Source: CAJOLV01 sp045631885
GTDB lineage: Bacteria; Bacillota_I; Bacilli_A; RFN20; CAG-826
DNA length: 64,000 nucleotides
Direction of reading: 5' to 3'
NCBI GenBank assembly: GCA_045631885.1
Contig: JAZQVN010000039.1
Coordinates: 18,370-82,369, forward strand
Part shown: positions 36,901-45,357 of the stretch, one piece after another
Position numbering within the stretch: position 1 is the first letter of the stretch
Layout of the letters: each line of letters starts with the position of its first letter
Program-made: the position numbers and the translations under genes
Notes under the pieces: model-generated
What the model saw: the letters and a program-made list of their open reading frames with translations, nothing else
Databases searched by the model: none
Told to the model about the DNA's origin: nothing

Positions 36901-38411
36901 ATGACGATGTAGTCTTTATCGATATGCTCGTTAACGATGAAATCTATGTGAAGCTATATGATGATGTCACAGAAGATAAATTAAACGACCCAGAATTATT
37001 AAAAGAAATTATCGGTAGCTATGGCGTTGGTAAATACGAAATCAGCTTTAGAAATCAATATGGTGATTTAGTGAAGAAGACAGTTCATTTCAACGATGTT
37101 CCTTCTCTCACATTACAAAGAATCACGACAACAAACTCCGGAACAGTTGAAGATTACGATTTAGAGTTTGCCATTGAAAAAGATTTCTATTCTAACTACA
37201 TCATGATTTTCTCCACGGATAGCACTCATTACATCTTCAAAATTAATGGTGATGAATATCGTTTAGATGAACCAAAACAAATTGGTTTTACCAATATCAG
37301 CGGAACTGGTTCATTGCCTCCATATGAAATTGAATATCTCGATGAATATGGTAATCACATTTATTTCACTGCAATTCTCTATAGAGAAGAAGTCGAAATT
37401 GATACCACAGCGATGAACACAATTCTCGTCGGAGACACACTATACACAAAAGATGATGTGAAGATCACCTTTGGTGAAGGCTTAAAAGCCACATATAGTG
37501 TCGATGGTGGACAAGAAAAAGAATACTTCTCAGGCGATACATATTACGCGGATGGAACTTATACTTTCACCGTGAGAGACATCGCGGGAAATAGAACTTT
37601 CTACACAGTCGTTCATAAGAGCGTTAACCATTACACAATTAATAACACTTCCACAGGTGAAGAAGTCATGATGGGTGGAGTGGTTAATGATGGCAGTGTT
37701 TCATTTCACCCAACCGATGGTTCTAGTATCATCCTCGCTTTCAGAAACGGTGAATTACTTGGCGAAATCAACAGTAATACATTCTCCGTAACTGGCCATT
37801 ACGAAATCTTAATTGAAGACGTCATTGGCAATAGATCTTATGAAGAATTCTACATTATCAATAACGAATTATGTAAATTCGATTACTCCGCACCTTATGG
37901 ATATACAGTGACTGAAGTGTGGCGTATCAAACCAGATGGCGCAAGAGAGCTCACAAATATCAAAGGTGATTCCATCTCATTATCTGAAGATGGCAATTAC
38001 GTTGTTGTTGTTACCGGAAAAGAAACAACAACAACATACAATTTCACAATTGGAATTAGTAACGTCAAGCCAACAGCGACCTTAGTCGGAGTTGAAGATA
38101 ATGGCGTCACCGCGAAAGACGTCACATTCACCGGCTTAAGATCTGGCGATGTCGTGAAAATCTATAGAGATGGTGTCTTAATTAGCACAACCACCATCAC
38201 ATTATCATCTGACTATCCAACAATTGATGTCGGTGGTAAATATCGTGTAGTTATTACAAACGTCCAAGGTGTGGAAGTTGAGTATAACTTCACAAGAAAA
38301 GTCGTAACTAATACCGCAGGTAGCGTGTTTATCATGATTGCTTGTGGTTTAGCGATAACTGGTATTGGTATTGGTCTTTTATACCATACTAAGTTAAAAA
38401 CTGATGATTAA
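30939..38411 (+). CDS. Giant membrane-anchored surface protein, 2490 aa
   Basis: A signal/anchor helix at residues 8-32 is followed by a Calx-beta-like strand region (VSVYFEKTRYEADNANLVYAKL...). There is a large middle part without recognised domains. From about residue 1190 come many Ig-like units of 80-110 residues marked by G.Y.V.V.D..GN...Y (for example GCYRVEVTDIYGNSVYE and GSYVITVSDALGNTTVF). The C-terminus has one helix (SVFIMIACGLAITGIGIGLLY) and a short KLKTDD tail; there is no LPXTG motif. It lies inside the type IV operon between the coupling ATPase and the pilin gene, 2 bp after the former. It is likely an extracellular arm or receptor-binding component. Not a described T4SS subunit. 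Confidence 0.85.
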   Translation: MKKRFWTYLKCILAGILFIPGLLMMIKDIPVIATRADGVSVYFEKTRYEADNANLVYAKLIAEGDQGDEVTVSYKTSSGTGIENIDYAGASNTITLKIPASRKAEYTVSIKCLNDANNREKLRIYEVNSLYGRYFNLKITSVSAGASIGTNSSCKCYLPYNYKVEGMSSTNSTTGRITAYLKDEYKMQSLFNSGIDDLDGKSTWKTWKKGMSFNNETSQRWINAFINQNIADAYASFLVKSIDDSTWQSSTDIHVLAGNKQFTENYERSKDCPGLYLYFTVDPDKKGGYRCDYNAMKYISNDKNPTKEEDRLVNVSNRYKIGEHKNICWITDKDTWYASNNSVVESAFYKIKPYNGILDQGIAFYNGNKEYDREIDDVWMFLYLYDSTAPKIVNKYAEFDDETQQMRFYVRFNEPVYSAKTGSAKIKINDLVTDYWATYTEGNFSDTLVYSLPLDTFAARIDKVGIQLPTDQDIGDMAYHLSSDRRVSCNYYSKTTSDPDFDPLSITSGYVDLSRPNLAADISDSGGKPRNLYNIVLSANNGTTFTEGVVHYTWSKQEDIGDENDVQLYNHHHTLRDEEMGSFTVTLAKDASEGIDGGDYYLHALAVSNHGFSRPARFGPYRLDGDAPVIEKLTPEVSEPNGLKTKTYKIKVNNKELGTDMKNISLQFKYSDPLGAKKTATLDLMKDGVRRAGVDADESDPTAVVYKYISNIDSTPAVVDLYGLDTEFIPGLMDGRSRMSAEVTYIVEDEAGNKASTEPTYLVYDIRELFEVDVDTPDNYDPVVDARFSDVEDDVYNITSPSDTKGLTFTVTEDDIKDSIADGAKLSVVLNDKTVIEAPDLAYSVTLAGLEPGHYDAVCRVSGHTSGGDVDMVSKTYSFYLTDNFTDSTVNKENTEGNLVLTNHVFTLSSSKYYYYNASKTMVSNHLYGATLNPSTDRYDGGSANPTFSSSVEAKKYVRFMEYQDLYLLRVTETIASFLNGGSGSTIYVKANGETKTAQEGQLWVRYKRNTWTTTSEASGWAFYYYSNGNLEDGININALSPNLNSAMDAVVNRIVSAGEDTYLVREEDLNSKTGAPHLNEAQMHVYEETASVSKSGTNYVTNPTYAGDPKLYVNNVEVDDVEYPLATNMPITFDPSSVVYYQYAEGDWNRLRFEDGQTFRNVLTSPGIYHIREFGEGGVSDYSFYLDPKLPLINATMNKGIAGSEQDIVINQNVDDNTDRNITCKNIVFNSMEDIDPYAYVAIYSYPNNVLQKVLYKEDIANYMISDGNYYVQIGDRSGNVITYVVQTSSSDLTLSVEENESKTAVFVNTNRDESEIYSFEVYLNEVLIDNEYASRKVYRESGCYRVEVTDIYGNSVYETLVHSSPSPDITWYYLNDNGGYSIYDENKPVKMILKDDPSGARTTNVYTSTHVRLLFTNNSYNDSPVRFELTGIDSSEYYYNETTGLLSINSLSSWSLRVWFEDAPDNDHYYVCQIDNTPPDISTSFVGTAFYQYYEMDGDKVIETSSFDVMDFSKYQVGDVLTVDTLRYVTNNSTTLTFDNGSVICGSHIVITISDPSGVSSNYSVMKNGQQIQVAMDKNQLLLMDYGSYVITVSDALGNTTVFTFINVKDSTSIGTIDGNIIEEDTLIYGHDDLTITSLYSGAETILVKAENQTYTYEFNFDGTTLTYGQYFYRQDKYEDEESVIHNIDYAAYQVATGFALNINEVKRDNWYPVITHSKFIIYAMINENGLACYRVTPTGDDPVYTETYLYVGNNKVPSRFIAELSKDSPDITLVSGEKEVIQTPGLNYIYIADDLTIKAASIDSSITKIEYAYNQKSADFDDFKVIYDGELSEFKGTENGFYQIVVTNKYNNKTTYTLYKITAYGSVVNCYFLDGNQVTFYQNEGTIRANQSIELMVYSENVTFIVNGDTTTGVVEDGMTFLEITREGTYHVEVIGANGIREDFNFEIKQDESFLYDEEWITGYNTEALLADQSYTNTLCSVELDDDVVFIDMLVNDEIYVKLYDDVTEDKLNDPELLKEIIGSYGVGKYEISFRNQYGDLVKKTVHFNDVPSLTLQRITTTNSGTVEDYDLEFAIEKDFYSNYIMIFSTDSTHYIFKINGDEYRLDEPKQIGFTNISGTGSLPPYEIEYLDEYGNHIYFTAILYREEVEIDTTAMNTILVGDTLYTKDDVKITFGEGLKATYSVDGGQEKEYFSGDTYYADGTYTFTVRDIAGNRTFYTVVHKSVNHYTINNTSTGEEVMMGGVVNDGSVSFHPTDGSSIILAFRNGELLGEINSNTFSVTGHYEILIEDVIGNRSYEEFYIINNELCKFDYSAPYGYTVTEVWRIKPDGARELTNIKGDSISLSEDGNYVVVVTGKETTTTYNFTIGISNVKPTATLVGVEDNGVTAKDVTFTGLRSGDVVKIYRDGVLISTTTITLSSDYPTIDVGGKYRVVITNVQGVEVEYNFTRKVVTNTAGSVFIMIACGLAITGIGIGLLYHTKLKTDD

Positions 38412-38452
38412 TCATCAATCGTAAAAGACAAGTAGTAAAAGGAGGCAAGATT

Positions 38453-38761
38453 ATGCAAAACATTATCTTAGCAATGTCTGAAAAGGATCTTAACGATATC
38501 GTTAAACCTCTTCTTGAAGTATTGAAGGTTTTAGTTCCAGTACTTCTCACACTCGTCGGAGCTTTAGGCGCCGTATGGGTTATTTTCCTTGGCATTAAAT
38601 ACGCCAAAGCGGAAGAACCACAAGAACACGAAAAGGCAAGAAACGCTTTAAAGAATGCGATTATTGGCTTCGTCCTTATCTTCGTTCTTTTAGTCGCTTT
38701 ACAAGCCGGTGTTACCATCTTCTCAAGCTGGTATAAGAACTACGATTTCCCAGTGGCATAG
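38453..38761 (+). CDS. VirB2-like pilin (Mbov_0395-type)
   Basis: 102 residues: a short amphipathic N-terminus, a hydrophobic helix (about 25-48), a charged cytoplasmic loop (KYAKAEEPQEHEKARNALK) and a second helix (about 68-92). This two-helix TrbC/VirB2-like topology is the pilin-like conjugation protein of Gram-positive and mollicute ICEs. AAAGGAGGCAAG precedes the ATG. It should form the pilus or channel lining. No classical signal peptide cleavage site is obvious, as in many Firmicute homologues. Confidence 0.8.
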   Translation: MQNIILAMSEKDLNDIVKPLLEVLKVLVPVLLTLVGALGAVWVIFLGIKYAKAEEPQEHEKARNALKNAIIGFVLIFVLLVALQAGVTIFSSWYKNYDFPVA

Positions 38762-38780
38762 TTTTTGATTCAGTAATTTT

Positions 38781-39470
38781 ATGGCGGGTAAACATCATCT
38801 TTTCAAGTTACCTTTACTTCTCTTTTCCATGTCGCTTACCGCGTGTGGAATGGATTTAGGAACGTTTTCTGAATCGGATGATCTAAGTGTTTACTACGAT
38901 GCCTTTGGCGATTTAGAGGGATTATATGATGGTGGTGATGAGTCTTATGATTTTGAAGATTCATTATTCAATGAATACACATTAGAAAAGTTCGAATGGG
39001 AAGATAGCGGTGACGCTGTCGAAAGTCAAGAATACCTCTATTTAATCATTCCGTTTAAAGAAGATTTGACTATTGAAACCTTAGCGTTCTTCATCTATAC
39101 AGACGTCAATGTGGCCATTGAACTAAATTTCTTCTATTACGCCCCAGATGCATCTCGCCCTTCAAAAATCAGATACTTAACTTCTCCAACCGAGGAGTAT
39201 AACGATGATACTGAACAATATGAGCCAATCGAATACGATGACCCAGATGTTTCTACATCAATATGTACGATTAAAGGAAATATCGTCAAAGAAGAATGGA
39301 ATAGTTTTGCTTGCGAAGGATTTAATCAACCTGATTATGATGATGGCTGTCTACACGCACAAGATGATGGATATCTCTATATCAGAATGGAGAATAATTC
39401 CGGTTTTAATACCGAAACAATGACACATTTCTCATTTAAGTTTATTAATTTTATAATCCGCGCAATCTAG
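38781..39470 (+). CDS. Acidic lipoprotein of unknown function
   Basis: 229 residues. The signal peptide ends in MSLTAC with lipidated Cys22. The mature part is very acidic (Asp/Glu-rich stretches at 28-55 and 130-150) and aromatic-rich in the middle. No domain recognised. It lies between the pilin and VirB6-like genes with tight spacing but lacks a clear ribosome site, so translation may be coupled. In position it resembles the small lipoproteins (VirB7-like) of type IV systems, but size and sequence do not match a known one. Confidence 0.75.
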   Translation: MAGKHHLFKLPLLLFSMSLTACGMDLGTFSESDDLSVYYDAFGDLEGLYDGGDESYDFEDSLFNEYTLEKFEWEDSGDAVESQEYLYLIIPFKEDLTIETLAFFIYTDVNVAIELNFFYYAPDASRPSKIRYLTSPTEEYNDDTEQYEPIEYDDPDVSTSICTIKGNIVKEEWNSFACEGFNQPDYDDGCLHAQDDGYLYIRMENNSGFNTETMTHFSFKFINFIIRAI

Positions 39471-39482
39471 AAAGGAGATTAT

Positions 39483-40901
39483 ATGTCGAGTTTATTTAGT
39501 TGGGTTTGGGACCTATTATATGGAATCAGCAAATCAATGTACGCGATTATTGATAATCTTTTGAAGTGCGCGAATATGTTATGTGGCATTGTGCCAATCA
39601 CTTACGAAGGAGCGGATACGGATTTCTTATCTTTCCTATTAAGGAATAAGAATATCGCTTTCGCCTTTGCGGGTTCAGTTCTCATTTCTATCGTTTTAGT
39701 CTTACTATTTTCGGTCATCATGATTATGAGAACTATCGCAAGCGAGAAAGTGGAAAAAACTCCAACGCAAATCGCTGTGCAAGTCGCAAAAACTCTTCTC
39801 ACATTCTTATTTATCCCCGCTGCGATGGTCGTCTTAATTTCATTCACTAACGCACTAATGCAAATTCTCTATCAAGCCACATCGGCTAATTCACCAGATG
39901 GTATTGGTAGATTCTTAGCTGGTGCCTTTGGTCAAAACGCTTTAAAGAGTGGCGTTGATCCAGACTTCTATCTCGATGAGAATTTTAAATACTGGAGCAC
40001 ATCAAATGTCAAAGGCTATTTAGATTTATCTGATTACGATTATTTCTTCAGCTGGTTAGCTAGCATTGTCATCTTAATCGCTATCGGTATCACATTACTC
40101 ATGTTCGTTGACCGTGCGTTTGCAATCGTTATTCTCTTTATCTTTGCTCCTATTTCATTATCAACATCTATCGTTGATGATGGGGCAAGGTTCAAATTAT
40201 GGAGAGAGCAATTCCTAGTTAAATTCTTAACAGGATATGGCTGTATTATCGGTATTAACATCTATGCTTTAGTTGTCGCTGCAGTAACCGCAGATGGATT
40301 AGTCTTCTTCCCAGATAGCGTTATTTTAAATAACTTAATGAAGATTTTAATCATCGGTGGTGGTGGCGTATCACTACAAAAATTAATGGCCTTAGTTGGT
40401 AACTTAATCGCTCAAGGAGCGGGTAGTAATGAAATGAGAGATAGCGCGATGGCGGCAGGAACCTTTTCTCGAGCTGCGATGGGCGCTGCGATGATGCCAT
40501 TTAAAGCTGCAAAAGGCTTATTCAGTGCGACAAGAAGTGCGATTAACTTCGGTAATGACGTCTCTCACCATGGTGCAGGTACCGCAATCGGTCGTCGACT
40601 CGGTTTTAAAACTGAAAGAGATTACGCGATTGAAGAAGGTAGATTTAAACGCGGTGGCGGAGCAGGCGCAGGAAACCATATGGCTGGTGTCGCTAACAGT
40701 ATGTTAGGTGCTGGTAATAAAAACGCTGCTAACGCAATTAATAACAATAATGGCGGAAATAATGGCGGCGGTAATAACAATAATGGCGGCGGCGGTAATA
40801 ACAATAAAGGTGGAAGTGGTAATAACCATCCAAATCCAGGCAGTAATATGATTAGTAACGCTGTCAATAGTGCTTTAAATAAGGGAGGAGATAAGAAATG
40901 A
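39483..40901 (+). CDS. VirB6/TrbL-like membrane protein (Mbov_0396-type)
   Basis: 472 residues. About six transmembrane helices lie between residues 10 and 300, including FAFAGSVLISIVLVLLFSVIMIM and a long one near 190-225. The soluble C-terminal part is Ala/Gly-rich, then Gly/Asn-rich (about 415-455). In T4SS, VirB6-like proteins form the inner-membrane channel. GAAAGGAGATTAT precedes the ATG. The stop is TGA within the ATGA overlap with the VirB4 gene. The Gly/Asn tail is low complexity and appears to have expanded from a short DNA repeat. Confidence 0.85.
   Translation: MSSLFSWVWDLLYGISKSMYAIIDNLLKCANMLCGIVPITYEGADTDFLSFLLRNKNIAFAFAGSVLISIVLVLLFSVIMIMRTIASEKVEKTPTQIAVQVAKTLLTFLFIPAAMVVLISFTNALMQILYQATSANSPDGIGRFLAGAFGQNALKSGVDPDFYLDENFKYWSTSNVKGYLDLSDYDYFFSWLASIVILIAIGITLLMFVDRAFAIVILFIFAPISLSTSIVDDGARFKLWREQFLVKFLTGYGCIIGINIYALVVAAVTADGLVFFPDSVILNNLMKILIIGGGGVSLQKLMALVGNLIAQGAGSNEMRDSAMAAGTFSRAAMGAAMMPFKAAKGLFSATRSAINFGNDVSHHGAGTAIGRRLGFKTERDYAIEEGRFKRGGGAGAGNHMAGVANSMLGAGNKNAANAINNNNGGNNGGGNNNNGGGGNNNKGGSGNNHPNPGSNMISNAVNSALNKGGDKK
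40731..40830 (+). repeat. AATAACAATAATGGCGG low-complexity tandem repeat
   Basis: Irregular tandem copies of units like GGCGG-TAATAACAATAAT encode the Gly/Asn-rich linker of the VirB6-like protein. Such tracts are prone to length variation by slippage. Confidence 0.7.
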
Positions 40902-43561
40902 GAATCATCCCAAAAACGGCAAAAATTAAAGTCCAATTCTTTAGAAATATTTCTGTTGTCGATATCATTATCGGCTTAGTTTTCCTCGGCCTTATTGTTT
41001 TGTTATTACTCACTAACTTAGGTATTGTGAGATTTATCTTCGCTGGTGTGACATTAATTATCGGTGTCAGTTTATTCCTTCCATTTGATGGAGATAGGTT
41101 CTATATGTTCCTTGTCCACTCTGTGACATATATCTTCACAGTGAAGAAATACTCCCAAAATAACAGCAAATCTCAAACCAATATCGTCTCATTCATGCCA
41201 TTTAAAGATATTAGAGATGGATATATCGTTTATAACGAATATTTCGCTGGTGTCTTACAAGTAGACCCAAGAGAATTCTCTTTATTATCTGAATTCCGTC
41301 AAAATCAAATCATCGATGAACATTTTGGTCGTATTATCCGTGAAGTTGCCGGTCATACAAGAGCGTCTATCGTTAAGATTGATCGTAAATTAAATTTTGA
41401 ATCATACATGAAAGAGGAAGAGAAAAAGAAAGATGCGCTCTTCCGTCTATTTGAAGAAGGGGAATTAAGTAAAACTGAACTTGATGCCAGAACTAAAGTC
41501 ATCAATGGCAGAATTCAAACTTACTCCACTTTAACTAATGAAACCCCAATCGTTAAACCTTTCTATTATTTAGTTATTTATGATGAGAATAAAGAAAATA
41601 TCAAAGCGATTTTAAATGATGCGATTAATTCATTTAAAGCCGTTGGTATGTCTTCTCATATCCTAGATAATAGAGAATTAGCCATCTTCGTTAAATACAA
41701 TTACACCAATAATTTTGAGGAGAGAGATGTTGACCTACTTTCACCTGAAGAGTTCATGTCATGGATTTATCCTCAAAACGTTGAATTTAAACCATCTTCT
41801 ACAATAGTTGATGGCGTTGAATGTTATACGTTCACAGTGAAGAATTTCCCTATCTCTGTTCTTAATGCATGGGGATATAAAATCTTCAACATCCCACATA
41901 CAAAAGTGGTGATGAATTTAGCGCCTTTTGAAAAGGCCAAAGCTATTAGAATGATCGACCGTTCTGTCCAAGAATTAGCCGCTCAATCAAGCAATAGTTA
42001 TCGTGTTTCTTCTATCATTGATAAACAAACACATATCGACACTTTAGTCGAAGTGTTACGTATGCTACAAAATGATAATGAAACTCTTTATGGAGTGAAT
42101 TTGCACATCACTATCTATCCAGGTGCAAACTCCAGTAAAGATGATAAAAGAAGCATGAAAAAGAATGTGAGGAGAATCTTTACAGAAGAAGGTTTTGAAG
42201 TGGTGGATAATTACTTCAGACAAAACCTCGCCTTCATCTCCACAAACTTATCTAGACTTGATTCAATGGTGCCATTCCAAAGAGCCATTCATTCTAATTC
42301 CGTAGCCGCGGTATTCCCGTTTGTTTTATCTTCTATTATGGATAAGACCGGTTGTATTTTAGGTACGGAAAATGATTATCCAGTCGTCGTTGACTTTTTC
42401 AAAAGAGACTATGAACGCGTTAACTCCAACATGGTGGTAATTGGTAAATCCGGTTCAGGTAAATCCTTTGCTACTAAAACTATTCTTTCTCAATTATGCG
42501 CGGAGAACTGTAAAGTCTTCATTCTCGACCCAGAAAATGAATACCAATTCCTCGCCCAAAATTTAGGCGGTAGATTAATTGACGTTGGTACCGCGAAAGA
42601 AGGAAGAATTAATCCGTTCCACGTCATCACAACATTAGAAGGAGATGAATCCGGCAGTGAATCAGAAGTCAATAACTTCGCTGTCCATCTCCAATTCTTA
42701 GAAGAGTTCTTTAAGGTATCTTTAAGCGGTATCAGCTCGGATGCTTTAGAATATTTAAATAACTTAATTGTTGTTTTATATAAGAATAAGAAGATCGATT
42801 CTAAAACAGACTTCTCGAAGCTAAATCCAAAAGATTACCCGACTTTTGACGACCTTTTTGCCTTAATTGATGAAAAATTAAAGAAAGCCACAGTCGAATA
42901 TGACATCACTCAATTAAGAATTCTTTATAACTATATTTCTAAGTTCGCGGGTGAAGGTAGAAACGCGAATTTATGGAACGGTGAAAGTACATTGACCGTT
43001 AAAGAAAACTTCACGGTCTTTAATTTCCAAAGCTTATTAGCGAATAAAAACCAAACTATCGCTAACGCGCAAATGTTGATGGTTTTAAAGTGGCTCGATA
43101 ACGAAATTATTAAGAATAGAGACTTCAATATTAAGCATAATAGTAACCGTAAAATTGTCGTCGCCATTGATGAAGCGCACGTCTTTATCGATCCAAAATA
43201 TCCAGTCGCCTTAGACTTCATGTATCAACTCGCAAAACGTATTAGAAAATATAACGGTATGCAAATCGTCATTACCCAAAACATTAAAGACTTTGTCGGT
43301 AGTGAAGAGATTATTAGAAAGTCCACAGCGATTATTAACGCCTGTCAATATTCGTTCATCTTCTCACTTGCTCCAAACGATATGGATGACTTATGTACAC
43401 TTTATGATAAAGCTGGACAAATTAATGAAGTTGAACAAGATCAAATTATCAATAACTTAAGAGGTAATGCCTTTATCATTACTTCTCCAACTAGTAGAAC
43501 AAATATCACCATCATTGCCTCTCAAGCGATGAAAGAACTATTTGGAGAAGGAAATAAATAG
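40898..43561 (+). CDS. VirB4-type ATPase with fused N-terminal PrgI domain (Mbov_0397-type)
   Basis: 887 residues. Residues 1-95 form a PrgI-like segment with two adjacent transmembrane helices (about 22-66). The VirB4 ATPase follows, with Walker A GKSGSGKS (516-523, Lys522), then DPENEY, and Walker B VVAIDEAHVF (Asp758/Glu759) followed by ITQNIKDF. VirB4 powers pilus and channel assembly and substrate transfer at the inner membrane. In many Firmicutes PrgI/TcpE is separate, so this is a fused form. The start overlaps the VirB6-like stop by 4 bp. Confidence 0.92.
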   Translation: MRIIPKTAKIKVQFFRNISVVDIIIGLVFLGLIVLLLLTNLGIVRFIFAGVTLIIGVSLFLPFDGDRFYMFLVHSVTYIFTVKKYSQNNSKSQTNIVSFMPFKDIRDGYIVYNEYFAGVLQVDPREFSLLSEFRQNQIIDEHFGRIIREVAGHTRASIVKIDRKLNFESYMKEEEKKKDALFRLFEEGELSKTELDARTKVINGRIQTYSTLTNETPIVKPFYYLVIYDENKENIKAILNDAINSFKAVGMSSHILDNRELAIFVKYNYTNNFEERDVDLLSPEEFMSWIYPQNVEFKPSSTIVDGVECYTFTVKNFPISVLNAWGYKIFNIPHTKVVMNLAPFEKAKAIRMIDRSVQELAAQSSNSYRVSSIIDKQTHIDTLVEVLRMLQNDNETLYGVNLHITIYPGANSSKDDKRSMKKNVRRIFTEEGFEVVDNYFRQNLAFISTNLSRLDSMVPFQRAIHSNSVAAVFPFVLSSIMDKTGCILGTENDYPVVVDFFKRDYERVNSNMVVIGKSGSGKSFATKTILSQLCAENCKVFILDPENEYQFLAQNLGGRLIDVGTAKEGRINPFHVITTLEGDESGSESEVNNFAVHLQFLEEFFKVSLSGISSDALEYLNNLIVVLYKNKKIDSKTDFSKLNPKDYPTFDDLFALIDEKLKKATVEYDITQLRILYNYISKFAGEGRNANLWNGESTLTVKENFTVFNFQSLLANKNQTIANAQMLMVLKWLDNEIIKNRDFNIKHNSNRKIVVAIDEAHVFIDPKYPVALDFMYQLAKRIRKYNGMQIVITQNIKDFVGSEEIIRKSTAIINACQYSFIFSLAPNDMDDLCTLYDKAGQINEVEQDQIINNLRGNAFIITSPTSRTNITIIASQAMKELFGEGNK

Positions 43562-43573
43562 GAGGACTAATTT

Positions 43574-45109
43574 ATGGCTGACGAAGAAATCCAACAATTA
43601 ACGCAAGAAGAAAAAGAGAGAATAATTGCTAGACATAAAGAATTAGTCGATAAATTTAACGCTATTTTACCAGAGGGTCAAAAATTATCTTATGATCCTA
43701 ATTTAGAAAAGCGCTTAAATGACCCAAAAGAAGTCGCTGCTTATCGTATTGGTGTTGAGATAAGAGAAAAATGGAAACAACAAGACCAAATAATGAAGAA
43801 TTTAGAAAGTAGATTTGGTCGCTGTACATTGGATCCAAATGTCTTCAAAAGAAACTTTGTTTATGGCTTAAAAACAGAGAATACTCAAGAGGCTAGAGAC
43901 TTCAATGAAAAGATGTATGACTTATATCTTCATGACCAAGATAAATTAGCCTACTTACGATATAAACCTATTTTAAATTTCAATCCCCAAAAACTATATG
44001 AATGCGGTGAAGATACACTTAAACTCGCTGAATTCTATCGTGATAATCAACAGCTTTGTGAAGATGGTTTTGTGATTAATACTTCATTAGCACTTTTAGA
44101 TTTGCCTCGCCCATTACAAAACGCGATGACTTGCCTTAAAAAGCCAATGGAAAATTACGCAGACGCCTCTAGCGCGGTGAGAGTGGCGAGTGGTGATGAA
44201 TTCTTCGCTTTCCCAAAATTAACGATTGAACAGGGCTTATTAATTCAAGCCAATGATGGCACAGTCATGAACGACGCTAGTATATCAATGGAAAGAGCGT
44301 TCAATGACACTTTTAAAGATGAAACTACCTACGAATCATCTGATAAGTTCTTAAAAAACTTTAAAGATAGAGGATTTAAGTTAGAAGATGGATTCTTTGT
44401 TAAATATAAAGCTTTACATGTTGATCCAAAGAATAAAGTGCAAAAAGAAGTCAGTTTTGATGAGGTTTTTGTCAAAAATGACCCAAATACAAAGATTGTT
44501 CCAAGAACTCAATATGAAATTGATCAAATTCAATGTGTCACTAAATCTGTCCAAGCAAAGTTCTTGGATAAATTTAAGGATAAAGTATCTGAATTAACTC
44601 ATACCGAAAAGCAAAATCTATCAGTAGAGAATGTCCAAGAAAAAATGAAAGGTGGATTTTTCGAAAGAAAGTTCAATACCACATCCGTTCAATTTGAACA
44701 TTTTATGAGAACATATAAAGAATTCAATGATCCTAAATCTGATGGATATCTAAATTATGATAGATTAATTAACGCGACTGATGGTTATATTGCTAGAAAA
44801 GCCCAAAAAGGCGTTAGAGATGTCGCCACAGCAAAAGGAACAGATAAGAAGAGACTAGAATTTGTCCACGCAGTTAAAGAAGCTGTGCAATATATGAAAG
44901 ATAACAAGAACGTTATTATGAAAGATGTTGAAAAATCTTTATTTGAGAATACTGGTCCACTTAGAAGCGCGTTTCTAAATCGAAACGATGTGGATATTCA
45001 TAACAATAACGAAATTAATAACCAACCACAAGTTCATCAAGTCGTCCAAGATATGGAAAATGACAATGAAATGTCCATAGAAGAGGATGACCTGAACATG
45101 TCTGCATAA
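43574..45109 (+). CDS. Unknown protein, paralogue of 46029-47549; candidate T4SS substrate
   Basis: 511 residues, soluble, no signal peptide or membrane helix. It aligns over its whole length with the protein at 46029-47549: a shared N-terminus (E.I..RH.ELV..IN..LP), LAEFYRD, and the signature KGGFFERK...TS.Q...F...K.FNDP.S..YL.Y..L...T.GY...K.Q.G. The C-terminus is a disordered Asn/Gln/acidic tail (NNNEINNQPQVHQ...). It is the last gene of the type IV operon, with ribosome site AGGAGG. An export substrate is my inference from operon position, duplication and tail; a cytosolic accessory role is also possible. Confidence 0.75.
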   Translation: MADEEIQQLTQEEKERIIARHKELVDKFNAILPEGQKLSYDPNLEKRLNDPKEVAAYRIGVEIREKWKQQDQIMKNLESRFGRCTLDPNVFKRNFVYGLKTENTQEARDFNEKMYDLYLHDQDKLAYLRYKPILNFNPQKLYECGEDTLKLAEFYRDNQQLCEDGFVINTSLALLDLPRPLQNAMTCLKKPMENYADASSAVRVASGDEFFAFPKLTIEQGLLIQANDGTVMNDASISMERAFNDTFKDETTYESSDKFLKNFKDRGFKLEDGFFVKYKALHVDPKNKVQKEVSFDEVFVKNDPNTKIVPRTQYEIDQIQCVTKSVQAKFLDKFKDKVSELTHTEKQNLSVENVQEKMKGGFFERKFNTTSVQFEHFMRTYKEFNDPKSDGYLNYDRLINATDGYIARKAQKGVRDVATAKGTDKKRLEFVHAVKEAVQYMKDNKNVIMKDVEKSLFENTGPLRSAFLNRNDVDIHNNNEINNQPQVHQVVQDMENDNEMSIEEDDLNMSA

Positions 45110-45127
45110 GATAGAACCAGTTGAGAT

Positions 45128-45147
45128 ACGCACTTCGGTGCGTTTTT
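45128..45147 (+). terminator. Strong intrinsic terminator of the type IV operon
   Basis: ACGCAC-TTCG-GTGCGT (45128-45143) with a stable UUCG tetraloop, followed by a T-run. Confidence 0.92.
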
Positions 45148-45192
45148 CTTTACTACAAAAAACCTATTTACAAGATAAATAGAATAACGGCG

Positions 45193-45256
45193 TAGACAAT
45201 TGTCCGTTCCTATGTTTTTTAAAAATCGCTTAAAGGCATAGACAAATGTAACGCCC
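45193..45256 (+). repeat. Two GACAAnTGT elements upstream of the TetR gene
   Basis: TAGACAATTGTCCG (45193-45206, containing the perfect palindrome GACAATTGTC) and TAGACAAATGTAACGCCC (45239-45256), 46 bp apart. They resemble each other, the TetR promoter (45358) and 26891. The intergenic stretch 45110-45392 otherwise holds only the terminator and the TetR promoter; no gene is seen in it. Confidence 0.55.
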
Positions 45257-45357
45257 ATATTATATCTAGAAATATCATTTCGGATACAAAAGAAATATGT
45301 AAATTAATATCCAAGATAAAATTTTGACGGAAAAGCAGTATTTTTCCATAAACGGAA

